In this document: one piece after another, positions 1 to 8,705 of the stretch
How positions within the stretch are numbered: the stretch's first letter is position 1
Layout: the number at the start of each line of letters is the position of its first letter
Origin: Rhodospira trueperi
Lineage (GTDB): Bacteria > Pseudomonadota > Alphaproteobacteria > Rhodospirillales > Rhodospirillaceae
Reading direction: 5' to 3'
NCBI RefSeq assembly: GCF_900101965.1
Contig: NZ_FNAP01000011.1
Span: 62,001-126,000 of the forward strand
Length of the DNA: 64,000 nucleotides
The notes under the pieces: generated by a model
The model's input: only the letters and a program-made list of their open reading frames with translations
Databases searched by the model: none
What the model was told of the DNA's origin: nothing
Translations under genes and position numbers: made by a program

Positions 1-462
1 CGTCAGGCCGGCGTTGACCGCCCCCAGCAGGTCCTCGTCCGTCATCGCCGGCGCGGAGTCGAACGGCGCCGTGGGGCGCTCCAGGTCGAGCGCGATCACG
101 TCGAGGTCGGCGCCGCCGGCCCGGCACAGTTGATTGATGGCCGCACCGCCGGCCCGGAAGTTGGCCACCATCTGCACGGTGACCTCCGGCGGAAAGGCGG
201 AGACCCCCTGACTGGCAATGCCGTGGTTGCCAGCGAAGACGACGCAACGCGTCCGCTCCAGGCGCGGCGGGTGCCGGCCCTGCCACGCCGCCATCCAGGC
301 CGCGATGTCCTCCAACCGCCCCAGCGAGCCGGCCGGCTTGGTCAGCGTCGGCTCACGCGCCGCCGCCGCCGCCGCCGCGTCGTCGTCGGGACCGGGCAGG
401 TCGCGCGCCAGCGCGCGCAGGGCGTCGAGGGAGGAGGCGGGCGGCAGCACGGACTTGGGCAT
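1..462 (-). CDS. cobT: CobT, nicotinate-nucleotide-dimethylbenzimidazole phosphoribosyltransferase (N-terminal part)
   Basis: CobT makes alpha-ribazole phosphate from dimethylbenzimidazole and nicotinate mononucleotide, for the lower ligand of cobalamin. Only the first 154 residues are here; the C-terminal part, with the catalytic Glu, lies beyond position 1. Family signatures seen are KPAGSLGRLEDIAAW, CVVFAGNHGIASQGVSAFP and a following QMVANFRAGGAAIN stretch. The ATG at 462 is preceded by AGGGAA. The gene is divergent from cobS with a 67-bp gap, so both probably share a control region. I saw no cobalamin riboswitch there. Confidence 0.93.
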   Translation of the reverse strand, partial: MPKSVLPPASSLDALRALARDLPGPDDDAAAAAAAREPTLTKPAGSLGRLEDIAAWMAAWQGRHPPRLERTRCVVFAGNHGIASQGVSAFPPEVTVQMVANFRAGGAAINQLCRAGGADLDVIALDLERPTAPFDSAPAMTDEDLLGAVNAGLT

Positions 463-529
463 GGTGTTTCCCTGGTGTTTTCGGTAAAGAGCCCCTGCCA
501 TACCTGATCGCAGACGAGAAATCACCCCC

Positions 530-1327
530 ATGGAACTCGATCCGGACGCCCCGACCGCCCGCAAAGACGGGCCGCGCCGACGCTTCGACGAGATCAGTCT
601 GGCGCTGGTGTTCCTGACCCGCCTGCCCGGCGTGCGCACCGACTGGTCCCGGCCGCTGATGAGCGCCGCGTGGGCCTTTCCGGTGGCCGGCGCGGTGGTG
701 GGACTGGTCGGCGGCGGCGTGGCGGCCCTGCTGGCGACCCTGGGCGCGCCGCCGCTGCTGGCCGCGACCTTGGGTGTCGCGGCGGCGGTGTTGTTCACCG
801 GCGCGCTGCACGAGGACGGGCTGGCCGACACCGCCGACGGCATCGGCAGCGGCCGCGACCGGGCGCGCTCGCTGGAGATCCTGCGGGATTCGCGCATCGG
901 TGCCTATGGTGTGCTGGCGCTGATCGTCTCCTCCCTGGCCCGGGTGACGGCGCTGGCGGCGCTGCTGGAGGCGGGAGCGTGGACGGCGGCCCTGCCCGCC
1001 TTCGTGCTGGCGGCGGCGCTGGGGCGCGGCGCCGGCCCGGCGGTCATGGCCGCGCTGCCGCCGGCCCGCGACGACGGCGTGGGTGCCGCCGCCGGCCGAC
1101 CCGCGCCGGCGGGCGTGGCCGTGGCGCTGGTGCTGCCGCTGTTGGCCGGGCTGCTTGTGGGCGGCTGGCCGGCGCTGCCGCTGGCCCTGGCGCCGCTGGT
1201 GTGGCTGGGGTGGCTGGCCCTGCGCCGTCTCGGCGGCACCACGGGCGACGTGGTCGGCGCCGCCATCCTGCTGACCGAGACCACGGCTCTCGCCCTGCTG
1301 GCCATGGCGTGGGGAGGCGCCGCCTGA
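530..1327 (+). CDS. cobS: CobS, adenosylcobinamide-GDP ribazoletransferase
   Basis: This integral membrane enzyme joins adenosylcobinamide-GDP to alpha-ribazole (phosphate), the last assembly step of cobalamin. The 265-residue length is normal. The family motif HEDGLADTADGIGSG lies near residues 88-102, GGTTGDVVGA lies near the C-terminus, and several Ala/Leu/Val-rich membrane segments lie between. The stop codon overlaps the ATG of the following phosphatase by one base, so the two are translationally coupled. CobT, CobS and the phosphatase together form the nucleotide-loop branch. Confidence 0.95.
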   Translation: MELDPDAPTARKDGPRRRFDEISLALVFLTRLPGVRTDWSRPLMSAAWAFPVAGAVVGLVGGGVAALLATLGAPPLLAATLGVAAAVLFTGALHEDGLADTADGIGSGRDRARSLEILRDSRIGAYGVLALIVSSLARVTALAALLEAGAWTAALPAFVLAAALGRGAGPAVMAALPPARDDGVGAAAGRPAPAGVAVALVLPLLAGLLVGGWPALPLALAPLVWLGWLALRRLGGTTGDVVGAAILLTETTALALLAMAWGGAA

Positions 1328-1974
1328 TGATCTCCGTCGCCGCGTCCGACACCGCCGCCACGCGCTGGTGGCTGCTGCGTCATGCCCCGGTGCCCGACCC
1401 GGAGGGGCGCATTCTCGGCCGGATCGACGCCGACGCCCATACCGGCGATACCGAGGACCTGGAGGCGCTGGCCCGGCTGCTGCCGCCGCGCGCGGTGCTG
1501 CTGACCACGCCGCTGCGCCGCACCGGCCAGACCGCGCGGGCGCTGGCGGCGGCCGGGCTGCGGCTGCCGCGCGCGGTGGAGGTGGCGGAGCTTCAAGAGC
1601 AGTCCTTCGGCGCCTGGGAGGGCGAGACCTGGGGTGGGCTGGCCAGCCGGGAGCCGCCCGACCCGGCGCTGGCGGCATTCTGGGAGGACCCCGCCCACCA
1701 AGTGCCGCCGGATGGCGAGAGCTTCGCCGCCGTCACCGCCCGCGTCGGCGCCGCGCTGGACCGCCTCAGCCGGGCGCACGCCGGGCGCGACATCGTCGCC
1801 GTGGTCCATGCCGGCACCGTGCGCGCGGCCCTGGCCGTGGCGCTGGATGTGGACCCGGCGACGGCTTTGCGCTTCGCCGTCGAGCCGCTGTCCCTGACCC
1901 GGCTGGACCGGCTGGACGTCTCGCCCGGCCCCGTCTGGCGGGTGGGATGCGTCAACACGCTGATGACGGTCTGA
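1327..1974 (+). CDS. cobC: histidine phosphatase family protein, probable alpha-ribazole phosphatase
   Basis: 215 residues of the phosphoglycerate-mutase/histidine phosphatase superfamily. The catalytic signature LLRHAP lies near residue 16 (RHA in place of the usual RHG). It is followed by TTPLRRTGQTARAL, the QSFGAWEG motif and the second catalytic His in VVHAGTVRAAL. Overlap with cobS (TGATG) strongly suggests it removes the 5'-phosphate from alpha-ribazole or cobalamin phosphate. The name CobC follows enterobacterial usage; in aerobic-pathway nomenclature CobC is a different protein. The specific substrate is inferred from context. Confidence 0.85.
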   Translation: MISVAASDTAATRWWLLRHAPVPDPEGRILGRIDADAHTGDTEDLEALARLLPPRAVLLTTPLRRTGQTARALAAAGLRLPRAVEVAELQEQSFGAWEGETWGGLASREPPDPALAAFWEDPAHQVPPDGESFAAVTARVGAALDRLSRAHAGRDIVAVVHAGTVRAALAVALDVDPATALRFAVEPLSLTRLDRLDVSPGPVWRVGCVNTLMTV

Positions 1975-1975
1975 T

Positions 1976-2216
1976 TCGAAACCCGGTTGATGGGTTCGCC
2001 TGCGTCGGCCGCCGTCCCGTAGGTTGGGGTGAGGTGCGAGGCACAGACCCCCAACGGATCCGACCCCCAAAACCGAATGGCGTTGGGGTTCGCTCCGCTC
2101 ACCCCAACCTACGAGCAAATCCCGAGCGATCCGGAACGGATCGCGACGACGATTTGCTTTAAAAGCAAAACGTTAGAGCCTGTTCGCCGGATTGCGAACG
2201 ATTCAACCGGTTTGAG
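1976..2216. repeat. composite palindromic (MITE-like) intergenic element, copy 1
   Basis: Fills the gap between the phosphatase stop and msrP. Outer arms: CGAAACCCGGTTGATGGGTT at 1977 and, inverted, GCGAACGATTCAACCGGTTT at 2194. Inner arms: GTAGGTTGGGGTGAG at 2019-2033 and its perfect reverse complement at 2098-2112. The core shares CCGAATGGCGTTGGGGTTCG with copy 2 near 30.5 kb, in inverted orientation. A copy of the 45-bp nested palindrome sits inside it at 2114-2158. There is no coding potential, and no transposase is nearby. Confidence 0.75.
2114..2158. repeat. 45-bp nested palindrome, copy 1
   Basis: Outer arms are AGCAAATC and GATTTGCT; inner arms are GCGATCCG and CGGATCGC around a GAA loop. 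The copy at 5618-5662 is identical and the copy at 28516-28560 is nearly so. It is followed by the small palindrome GCTTTAAAAGC. It could fold as a two-tier hairpin in RNA, acting as a REP-like stabiliser or terminator. Confidence 0.85.
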
Positions 2217-2235
2217 CGTGATGCCCGCTCCGCGT

Positions 2236-3189
2236 CTAATACTGCCGCGTCAGGTCCATGCCGCTGTACAGGGACGCCACCTGATCGGCGTAGCCGTTGA
2301 ACATCAGCGTCTCGCGCCGGCCCCATTCGCCGATGCGGCGTTCCCGGGCCTGACTCCAACGCGGGTGGTCCACGGTGGGATTCACGTTGGCATAGAACCC
2401 ATATTCGTAGGGTTGGGACATGTTCCAGGCCGTCGGCGGCTGCTCCTGGGTGAAGGCGATCCGCACGATCGACTTGATCGACTTGAATCCGTACTTCCAC
2501 GGCACGATCAGGCGCAGCGGCGCCCCGTTCTGGTTGGGCAGCGCGCGGCCGTACAGGCCGACGACCATGAGGGTCAGGGGGTGCATGGCCTCGTCGATGC
2601 GCAGGCCCTCGCGGTAGGGCCAGTCCAGCACGCTGCGGCGCTGGCCGGGCATCTGCGAGGCATCGTGAAGGGTCTCGAAGGCGACGTACTTGGCGTTGCC
2701 GGTGGGTTCAAACCGGTCCAGCACCGCCGCCAGCGGAATACCGACCCAGGGGATGACCATCGACCACGCCTCGACGCAGCGCAGCCGGTAGATGCGCTCC
2801 TCCAGCCGGTGGCTGTCGATCAGGTCGGCCGCGCCCAGGGTGCCGGGTTTGGCGCATTCGCCCTCCACCCGGATCTCCCACGGCGAGGTCGACATCTGAC
2901 CGGCATAGCGGGCCGGGTCTTCCTTCTGCGTGCCGAATTCATAGAAGTTGTTGTAGGCGGTGATGTCCTCGAAGCTGTTGGGGTCCTCGTCGGTGGACAA
3001 AGGGCTTGCGGCCACATCCGCCAGCGGCGCGAAGTCCTCGGGCGCCGCCGCCCCAGCGGGACGGCCGGCCAGCCCGGCAAGGGCCAACGCGCCGGCGCCG
3101 ACCATCAGGCGGCGGCGGTCCAGATAAACAGCTTCCGGCGTGATCTCCGACGGGCGCGGGTCGGCGGTTGAGCGGGTCCGGATCAGCAT
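2236..3189 (-). CDS. msrP: MsrP (YedY-type) protein-methionine-sulfoxide reductase, molybdopterin subunit
   Basis: Periplasmic molybdenum enzyme that repairs oxidised methionines in envelope proteins. 317 residues from the ATG at 3189, chosen because GGAG precedes it and the Tat signal follows ([19 protein letters not shown], residues 24-42). The Mo-ligand Cys is about residue 138 in [14 protein letters not shown]. Other family blocks are [12 protein letters not shown], the [15 protein letters not shown] segment and the C-terminal Y..MDLTRQY end. Its usual haem-b partner MsrQ is not adjacent: downstream is only the repeat element and the cobalamin genes. Confidence 0.95.
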   Translation of the reverse strand: MLIRTRSTADPRPSEITPEAVYLDRRRLMVGAGALALAGLAGRPAGAAAPEDFAPLADVAASPLSTDEDPNSFEDITAYNNFYEFGTQKEDPARYAGQMSTSPWEIRVEGECAKPGTLGAADLIDSHRLEERIYRLRCVEAWSMVIPWVGIPLAAVLDRFEPTGNAKYVAFETLHDASQMPGQRRSVLDWPYREGLRIDEAMHPLTLMVVGLYGRALPNQNGAPLRLIVPWKYGFKSIKSIVRIAFTQEQPPTAWNMSQPYEYGFYANVNPTVDHPRWSQARERRIGEWGRRETLMFNGYADQVASLYSGMDLTRQY

Positions 3190-3614
3190 GGCGGCGGGCC
3201 TCTCCTGGAGGGTGATGGGAGCTGGGAGCTGGGGCCGGCTTGGCGCGACCCATCGCGGGAGCTTGATTGTCGGTTTGGAATGTGTCCATTTTGCGTTTAG
3301 GGTTGGCCCAGGCCATGTCATGACCGCGTGGCGCAATCCTGATCTAGTGTAAATCACAGGGATGAAAGCCACCCCGCCTTCACTGGCCGCAAACGCAGTA
3401 TGAAACAGGGCTAGATGGTGCCGTTCTTGTTGACTTTTTCACGGAATATAAACCCTTTTTGAGTTGTTTGGACTGTACAGAGTCTTGCCCTTCCCGTTAT
3501 AGTGAAGGGAAATGGCGTGGGGCGCCATAGTGGAGCAAACCTCGCGGTGGGCACTGCGTTTGCGAGCAATCGCATGGTTGTCGTCAATGGGTAAGGGAAA
3601 GAAAGGGGCAGCAA
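3190..3614. other. divergent intergenic region, msrP / chemoreceptor
   Basis: 425 bp without a convincing gene. It should hold both promoters. For the chemoreceptor, a TATAGT hexamer at 3498-3503 lies 18 bp after TGTACA, a weak sigma70-like pair. An inverted repeat ATGGCG-TGGGG-CGCCAT lies at 3512-3528. A pyrimidine/A-rich stretch around 3420-3460 stands out from the GC-rich background. Confidence 0.35.
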
Positions 3615-5618
3615 ATGCTCAAGTCGATACGGATTGGTCCCAAGTTGTACGGTGGGTTCGGCGTTGTTTTGACCCTTCTGGTCATCCTCGGCGCGGTGAC
3701 CACTATCCAGTTAAACAGTATCGGCGGCATTTTCGACGAGTATCGCAGCCTCGCTCGCTCCGCCAACGAGATCGGCCGTGTCCAGGCCAACATGCTGATG
3801 GCCCGCATGGGCGTACTGACCTTCATCAGAAAGGGCGATCAGGCGTCCATCGATGAAGTCAGAGAGCGGGCCGACGCCACGCGCGAGTTCATTGGCACAA
3901 CCCGTGCGCTGATCGTCGATCCGGAAGCCTCGCAGTTGCTCGACCAGATGCGTCGCGAGGTGGACGACTACACCGCCGGGTTCAAGCAGATCACCGACCT
4001 TCATGCGGAGCGCGTTCACCTGAACGACACGCTGGTGGAAACCGGCATCGCAATCGAACGGACGCTCACCGAAATCATGCGGTCGGCCTACGACGATCAG
4101 GACGCCGAAGCCGCCTATCTGACCGGGCTCGTCTTGCGGAACCTGCTGTTGGGCCGCCTGTACGTCCAAAAGTTCCTGGAGGACAATGCAAAAGCCTCGT
4201 CCGACCGCGCCATGGTCGAACTCGGTAACTTCGACGACGACATCCAAGACCTGAACGCAGCCCTTCAGAATCCGGGCCGGCGCCAGCTCATGCAGGAGGC
4301 GATCGAGGCCAAGGAGCTCTACGCCGATGCCTTTGACAAGGTCATCACGGTCATCAACACCCGAGACGGCATCATGTCCGGCCAACTGGACGTCATCGGC
4401 CCCCGCGTCGCCCAGCAGGTCGAGGACTTCAAGCTGGAGGTCAAGGAGCAGCAGGACACCCTTGGCCCGCAGGCCATGGCCGCCATCAGCCAGACCATCA
4501 CCATCACCATCGTCGTCGCCGTGATCGCCATCGTGCTGGGCGTCGCCGCCGCCTGGACCATCGGGGCCGGCATCACCAAGCCGATCCACGCCATGACCGC
4601 CGTCATGGGCCGTCTGGCCAACAAGGACTACGCCGCCGAAATCCCCGCCCAGGACCATAAGGACGAGGTCGGCGACATGGCCAAGGCGGTGCAGATCTTC
4701 AAGGACAGCATGCAGCAGGCCGACCGCATGCAGGCCGATCAACTGGAGGAGGCGCGCAAGCGCGATGAGCGCGCCAAGCGCATCGCAGCCCTGAACGACC
4801 AGTTCGACCGGGGCGTCAGCGGCATTCTGGAAGCCGTCGCCGCCGCCGCCACCCAGCTTCAGTCCACCTCCGAAAGCATGGCCTCCATCGCCGAGGAGAC
4901 CAATTCCCAGGCGACCACGGTCGCAGCCGCCTCCGAGGAAGCCTCGACCAACGTGCAGACGGTGGCCTCTGCGGCTGAGGAACTGTCCTCGTCCATCAAC
5001 GAGATCGGCCGTCAGGTGCAGCAGTCCAGCGACATCGCCGCCAAGGCGGCGGCGGAGGCCGACCGCACCAATAAGGTGGTCGCCGGGCTGGCCGATTCGG
5101 CGCAGAAGATCGGCGAGGTGGTCAACCTCATCACCGACATCGCCGACCAGACCAACCTGCTGGCGCTGAACGCGACCATCGAGGCGGCGCGGGCCGGCGA
5201 TGCCGGCAAGGGCTTCGCCGTGGTGGCCAACGAGGTCAAGAGCCTCGCCAGCCAGACCGCCAAGGCGACCGAGGACATCGGCCGTCAGATCGGCTCGGTG
5301 CAGACCGAAACCCAGACCGCCGTCTCGGCGATCGAGGGCATCACGGAGATCATCAACAGGATTAACGAGGTGACCTCCACCATCGCCTCGGCGGTCGAGG
5401 AGCAGAACGCGGCGACCCAGGAGATCGCGCGCAACGTCCAGCAGGCCAGCCAGGGCACGACGGAAGTCTCGTCAACCATCGTTGGCGTGACCGAGGCGGC
5501 CCGCGAGGCGGGCACGGCGGCCGATAGTGTGCTCCAGGCCACCAACTCTCTGAACGAACAGTCCACCATGCTGAAGTCGATGGTGGAGAAGTTTTTGGCT
5601 GACGTCCGCGCCGCGTAA
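3615..5618 (+). CDS. methyl-accepting chemotaxis protein
   Basis: Inner-membrane chemoreceptor of 667 residues. TM1 is at residues about 12-33. A long helical periplasmic sensor (about 34-295, no Cache-type beta features seen) is followed by TM2 ([20 protein letters not shown]). The HAMP domain follows ([24 protein letters not shown]), then the signalling domain whose hairpin tip reads [20 protein letters not shown]. The ligand is unknown. AAGGGG precedes the ATG. The TAA stop shares its last base with a 45-bp palindromic repeat. No che genes are adjacent, so it signals to an array encoded elsewhere. Confidence 0.95.
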   Translation: MLKSIRIGPKLYGGFGVVLTLLVILGAVTTIQLNSIGGIFDEYRSLARSANEIGRVQANMLMARMGVLTFIRKGDQASIDEVRERADATREFIGTTRALIVDPEASQLLDQMRREVDDYTAGFKQITDLHAERVHLNDTLVETGIAIERTLTEIMRSAYDDQDAEAAYLTGLVLRNLLLGRLYVQKFLEDNAKASSDRAMVELGNFDDDIQDLNAALQNPGRRQLMQEAIEAKELYADAFDKVITVINTRDGIMSGQLDVIGPRVAQQVEDFKLEVKEQQDTLGPQAMAAISQTITITIVVAVIAIVLGVAAAWTIGAGITKPIHAMTAVMGRLANKDYAAEIPAQDHKDEVGDMAKAVQIFKDSMQQADRMQADQLEEARKRDERAKRIAALNDQFDRGVSGILEAVAAAATQLQSTSESMASIAEETNSQATTVAAASEEASTNVQTVASAAEELSSSINEIGRQVQQSSDIAAKAAAEADRTNKVVAGLADSAQKIGEVVNLITDIADQTNLLALNATIEAARAGDAGKGFAVVANEVKSLASQTAKATEDIGRQIGSVQTETQTAVSAIEGITEIINRINEVTSTIASAVEEQNAATQEIARNVQQASQGTTEVSSTIVGVTEAAREAGTAADSVLQATNSLNEQSTMLKSMVEKFLADVRAA

Positions 5619-5662
5619 GCAAATCCCGAGCGATCCGGAACGGATCGCGACGACGATTTGCT
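5618..5662. repeat. 45-bp nested palindrome, copy 2
   Basis: Identical to copy 1 and starting on the last base of the chemoreceptor stop codon, so it forms the very 3' end of that transcript. No T-run follows, so it is not a classical intrinsic terminator. Confidence 0.85.
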
Positions 5663-5805
5663 TGGCCCCACAGCGGCGCGGCGTTCCTCACTCACCCAGT
5701 GACCGCGAAGCCGGCGTTCCCCCACGGGAGCGTCGGCTCTCGTGGATCCCGGAACGAGGGTGATCACCCCGGGCTCCAGATAAACCCATCAAGCGCGGAA
5801 GTGGA

Positions 5806-6225
5806 TCACGGATCCTCCGACAGGCCCCCCAGACCGCACAGGATGGCCCAGGCATCGTCCGGGATCGGCATCACCGAAAGCCGGGACTGGCGGATCAACG
5901 GCAGGTCGGCCAGGCGCGGGTCAGCCTTGATGGTGGCCAGCGTCACGGGGTTCGGCAGGGGGCGCACCGCCTCGACCTCCACCATGCCGAACCGGCCGCT
6001 GGGATCGGACGGGTCCGGATGGTATTCCCGCACCACGCGAACGATGCCGACGATGCGCTTCTCATTCACCGAGTGATAGAAAAAGGCGGTGTCCCCGACG
6101 CGCATGGCCTTCATGTTGTTGGCCGCCTGATGGTTACGCACGCCGTCCCAGGGTTCGGTGCCGACGCGGACCTGATCGTCCCACGACCACGCGCCGGGTT
6201 CCGATTTCAGCAGCCAGTGAGCCAC
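5806..6225 (-). CDS. EVE domain-containing protein
   Basis: 139 residues covering one EVE domain of the thymocyte nuclear protein 1/YTH-like fold. EVE domains are thought to bind modified bases in nucleic acid; the exact bacterial role is unsettled. Diagnostic blocks are WLLKSEPGAWSWDD at the N-terminus, then WDGVRNHQAANNMKAMRVGD and FFYHSVNEKRIVGI. It is the last gene of a minus-strand run behind two YciI genes and gpsA. Its stop lies 187 bp from the convergent chemoreceptor gene. Confidence 0.92.
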   Translation of the reverse strand: MAHWLLKSEPGAWSWDDQVRVGTEPWDGVRNHQAANNMKAMRVGDTAFFYHSVNEKRIVGIVRVVREYHPDPSDPSGRFGMVEVEAVRPLPNPVTLATIKADPRLADLPLIRQSRLSVMPIPDDAWAILCGLGGLSEDP

Positions 6226-6240
6226 CCTGTGTCCCTCCCC

Positions 6241-6528
6241 CTATCCGTCCAACGGCAGGGTGTGCCGGAACGGGCAGATGGTCACCGACGCGAACACGCC
6301 CGCCCGATTGAACGGATCCGCCTGGGCAAACGCCACCACGGAGTCCCGGTCGGGAAACTCGACCACCAGCAGACTGCCGACGCTCAGCGTGCGGGCGTCG
6401 TTCTGCAAGGGTCCGACCATCACGAGACGATCGGCGTGCGCCTCCAGGTGAGTGAAGTGGGCATCGCGATGGGCCGCCCGCAGGGGCGCGCTGTTGGGCA
6501 CATCGACGCAGTTGATCATCCACAGCAT
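6241..6528 (-). CDS. YciI family protein (paralogue 1)
   Basis: 95-residue stand-alone YciI domain, a ferredoxin-like fold whose function is mostly unknown. The sequence runs MLWMINCVDVPNS, then HFTHLEAHADRLVMVGPL, GSLLVVEFPDRDSVVAFAQA and DPFNRAGVF. The ATG at 6528 is preceded by AGGAG. About 38 bp separate it from the second YciI gene upstream, and 15 bp from the EVE gene downstream, so one transcript is likely. Confidence 0.9.
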   Translation of the reverse strand: MLWMINCVDVPNSAPLRAAHRDAHFTHLEAHADRLVMVGPLQNDARTLSVGSLLVVEFPDRDSVVAFAQADPFNRAGVFASVTICPFRHTLPLDG

Positions 6529-6566
6529 GCGGCAGGCTCCTGTTGTGGGCGGGGGCGGACCACCCC

Positions 6567-6854
6567 TCACGCGGGGGCCGGCAGAACCTGCTTGAACGGC
6601 CGGATCAGCACGGCCTCGAACAACCCGGCCTGATAGTAGGGATCGTCGCGCACGAAGGCCTCGACCGCCGCCTTATCCGGCATGTCGACCACGATCAGGC
6701 TGCCCACCATGCCCTCCCCGTCGTCGGTCATCATTGGCCCGCCGAGCTTGATCGACGCGTTGTGCGCCCTGGCGTGGGCCAGATGGGCCTCGCGGGTTTT
6801 GAGGCGCAGGTCCAGGCTGTTCGGTTTGTCCAGACAGTAGATCACGAACATCAT
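6567..6854 (-). CDS. YciI family protein (paralogue 2)
   Basis: 95 residues, clearly homologous to the preceding YciI along its length: MMFVIYCLDKPNSLDLRL, HLAHARAHNASIKLGGPM, GSLIVVDMPDKAAVEAFV, DDPYYQAGLF. Tandem paralogy points to duplication and possible heterodimer formation. It lies between gpsA and paralogue 1. The gpsA-YciI-EVE order recurs in alphaproteobacteria in my recollection, so a housekeeping link is plausible but undefined. Confidence 0.9.
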   Translation of the reverse strand: MMFVIYCLDKPNSLDLRLKTREAHLAHARAHNASIKLGGPMMTDDGEGMVGSLIVVDMPDKAAVEAFVRDDPYYQAGLFEAVLIRPFKQVLPAPA

Positions 6855-6941
6855 CGGCGGGGATGCTCCGGTGCGGGGAAAGAGGATCGACGGACACCCT
6901 AGCAGCCCCGGAGACCCCCGGCCAACCCCGGACGCGGGCGC

Positions 6942-7961
6942 TCAGACCTCCGGTTCGGCGCGGAAGGGGCGGGACAGCAGGCCGGCGATGGCCTGATCCA
7001 GGTCGGCGCGTCCCGACAGCACGGCGTCCACCGCGCCGCTGATCGGCAGGTCGAGGCCCAGCCGCTCGCCCATCGCCACCACGGCGCGGGCGGTATGCAC
7101 GCCCTCGGCCACGGAGCGGCGCTCCCCCAGCACCTCGTCCAGGGTCCGGCCCTGCCCCAGCGCCGCCCCCAGCGAGTAGTTTCGCGACTGCATGGAGGTG
7201 GCGGTCAACATCAGATCGCCCAGCCCCGACAGCCCCATCAGCGTGTCCGGCCGCCCGCCCATGGCGGCGGCCAGCCGCGACAGCTCCGCCAATCCCCGGG
7301 TGATGAGCGCGGCGCGGGCGTTGTCGCCCAGGCCGCGTCCCTCGACGATGCCGCAGGCGATGGCCAGCACGTTCTTGACCGCGCCGCCGACCTGCACGCC
7401 GGTGACGTCGTCGCTCCAGTAGGGGCGGAACGTGGGCGTGCCCAGCGCGGTCACCAGCGCCTCGCCCAAGGCCCGATCCGCGCAGGCCAGGGTGACGGCG
7501 GTGGGCAGGCCGCGCGCGACCTCGGCGGCGAAGGTGGGGCCGGAGAGCACGGCCAGGGGCGTGTCGGGCAGGGCTTCGGCCACGACCTGTCCCATCAGGG
7601 CGCCGCTCTCGGTCTCCAGGCCCTTGGCGCAGATCACGGCGGGCAGGCCGGGGCGCCAGTGCGGCGCGAGATCGGCGCAGACGCGCCGCAGGTGCTGCGC
7701 CGGGGTGACCAGAAGCACCGCGTCGGCCACGCCGACCACGGTGGCGGCATCGGTGCTCGCCGCGAGGCCCTCCGGCAGGTCGATGCCGGGCAGGAAGTCG
7801 GGGTTGGCGCGGGTCGCGGTGATGGCCGCCGCGACCTCCGGCTCGCGCGCCCACAGGTGGACCGCGCGCCCGGCGCGCCGCGCGGTGGCGGCCAGCGCCG
7901 TGCCCCAGGCGCCGGCGCCGATGACGCCGATGGTGGTGATGGTGAAGGTGGTTTCGCTCAT
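6942..7961 (-). CDS. gpsA: NAD(P)H-dependent glycerol-3-phosphate dehydrogenase
   Basis: Makes sn-glycerol 3-phosphate from dihydroxyacetone phosphate for phospholipid synthesis. 339 residues from the ATG at 7961. The Rossmann motif is [14 protein letters not shown] (about residues 10-23). CAKGLE, the catalytic-region [17 protein letters not shown] with its Lys, and the terminal [17 protein letters not shown] stretch are all present. The start lies 7 bp after the stop of the upstream membrane protein gene, indicating one operon. The longer in-frame extension (MSVFHRRG) overlaps that gene and is unlikely. Confidence 0.96.
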   Translation of the reverse strand: MSETTFTITTIGVIGAGAWGTALAATARRAGRAVHLWAREPEVAAAITATRANPDFLPGIDLPEGLAASTDAATVVGVADAVLLVTPAQHLRRVCADLAPHWRPGLPAVICAKGLETESGALMGQVVAEALPDTPLAVLSGPTFAAEVARGLPTAVTLACADRALGEALVTALGTPTFRPYWSDDVTGVQVGGAVKNVLAIACGIVEGRGLGDNARAALITRGLAELSRLAAAMGGRPDTLMGLSGLGDLMLTATSMQSRNYSLGAALGQGRTLDEVLGERRSVAEGVHTARAVVAMGERLGLDLPISGAVDAVLSGRADLDQAIAGLLSRPFRAEPEV

Positions 7962-7968
7962 GCCACGC

Positions 7969-8520
7969 CTATGAAAAACGGACAACGGTGCCCAGGTCCG
8001 GGCGCAGGATCATCAGCACGCCGAGCGCGGCACACATCAGGCCCGTGACCACGACCCAGACGATGGCCTGCACCCGCCGGCCGAAGGCGGAAAAGCCGGC
8101 GGCGCGCAGCCAACCCATCAGGCCGCCCACCACCGGCGCGGCGAAGGGAAAGCCGACCAGGGCGAAGGCCCCCAGCGCGGCCCCCCACAACAGGATCAGG
8201 GGCAGAACGCTCCACCGCAGGTGAATTTTGGGAATGCCGTACAACAGGTCGGTCAGGATCGAGGAGACGAACCCGACCATCAGCCCGGCCAGCCCGAACA
8301 CGACGACGCCCTGGGTGTTCACCACCGGCCCCGGCACCACGCCGTCCACGGGCTTCGGCGCGCCGAAGGTGTCGGTGTACAGCGCCAGTGCCTGAGCCTG
8401 CCACGGAGACGGCAGGGTGACGAGCAGCGCGGCGGCCAGACCGCCCAGCACCCACCCGGCGGTGGTCAGCGCAAGCTGGCCGTGACGCGGCGGCGCCAGA
8501 TAGCGCTCCTCGTCGGTCAT
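7969..8520 (-). CDS. hypothetical multi-pass membrane protein
   Basis: About 183 residues, not recognised. Four or five hydrophobic segments are visible: [19 protein letters not shown] near the N-terminus; a segment with [38 protein letters not shown]; and the C-terminal [20 protein letters not shown]. The loop between the first two carries [12 protein letters not shown]. The start is uncertain: the ATG at 8520 has no close ribosome site, and a GTG at 8535 has GGAG six bases upstream. It is the first gene of the gpsA-YciI-EVE run, where tsaD stands in many relatives. Confidence 0.75.
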   Translation of the reverse strand: MTDEERYLAPPRHGQLALTTAGWVLGGLAAALLVTLPSPWQAQALALYTDTFGAPKPVDGVVPGPVVNTQGVVVFGLAGLMVGFVSSILTDLLYGIPKIHLRWSVLPLILLWGAALGAFALVGFPFAAPVVGGLMGWLRAAGFSAFGRRVQAIVWVVVTGLMCAALGVLMILRPDLGTVVRFS

Positions 8521-8640
8521 CTCATGGATCGGCACCAGCCCCTCCCCTCGTCGCGCGTGCTCGCCGGGATATTCGGCCGGGCGGGGCCGCCATGGCAAGG
8601 GGGCGCGGACGATTTCCGGGCCGGGCGCGGCCGGCGCACC

Positions 8641-8671
8641 AAAAAAAGGGGCGGCTCCGAAGAGCCGCCCC
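8641..8671 (-). terminator. rho-independent terminator of the adhesin gene
   Basis: Perfect 10-bp stem GGGGCGGCTC / GAGCCGCCCC. Read on the minus strand, the loop is TTCG, a very stable tetraloop, followed directly by seven T. It lies about 35 bp past the adhesin stop codon and separates it from the gpsA cluster. Confidence 0.95.
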
Positions 8672-8705
8672 GCGAGAGGTGAGCCGGATGATCCCAGGGA
8701 GGGGA

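Noticed and set aside
463-529. Cobalamin riboswitch upstream of cobS/cobT
   Set aside because: The gap is only 67 bp and lacks the B12-box sequence GCCACTG; too short for the aptamer.
353-2118. Long minus-strand frames over cobS and the phosphatase
   Set aside because: Low-complexity Arg/Gly/Ala translations antisense to genes with clear motifs; typical of GC-rich shadow frames.
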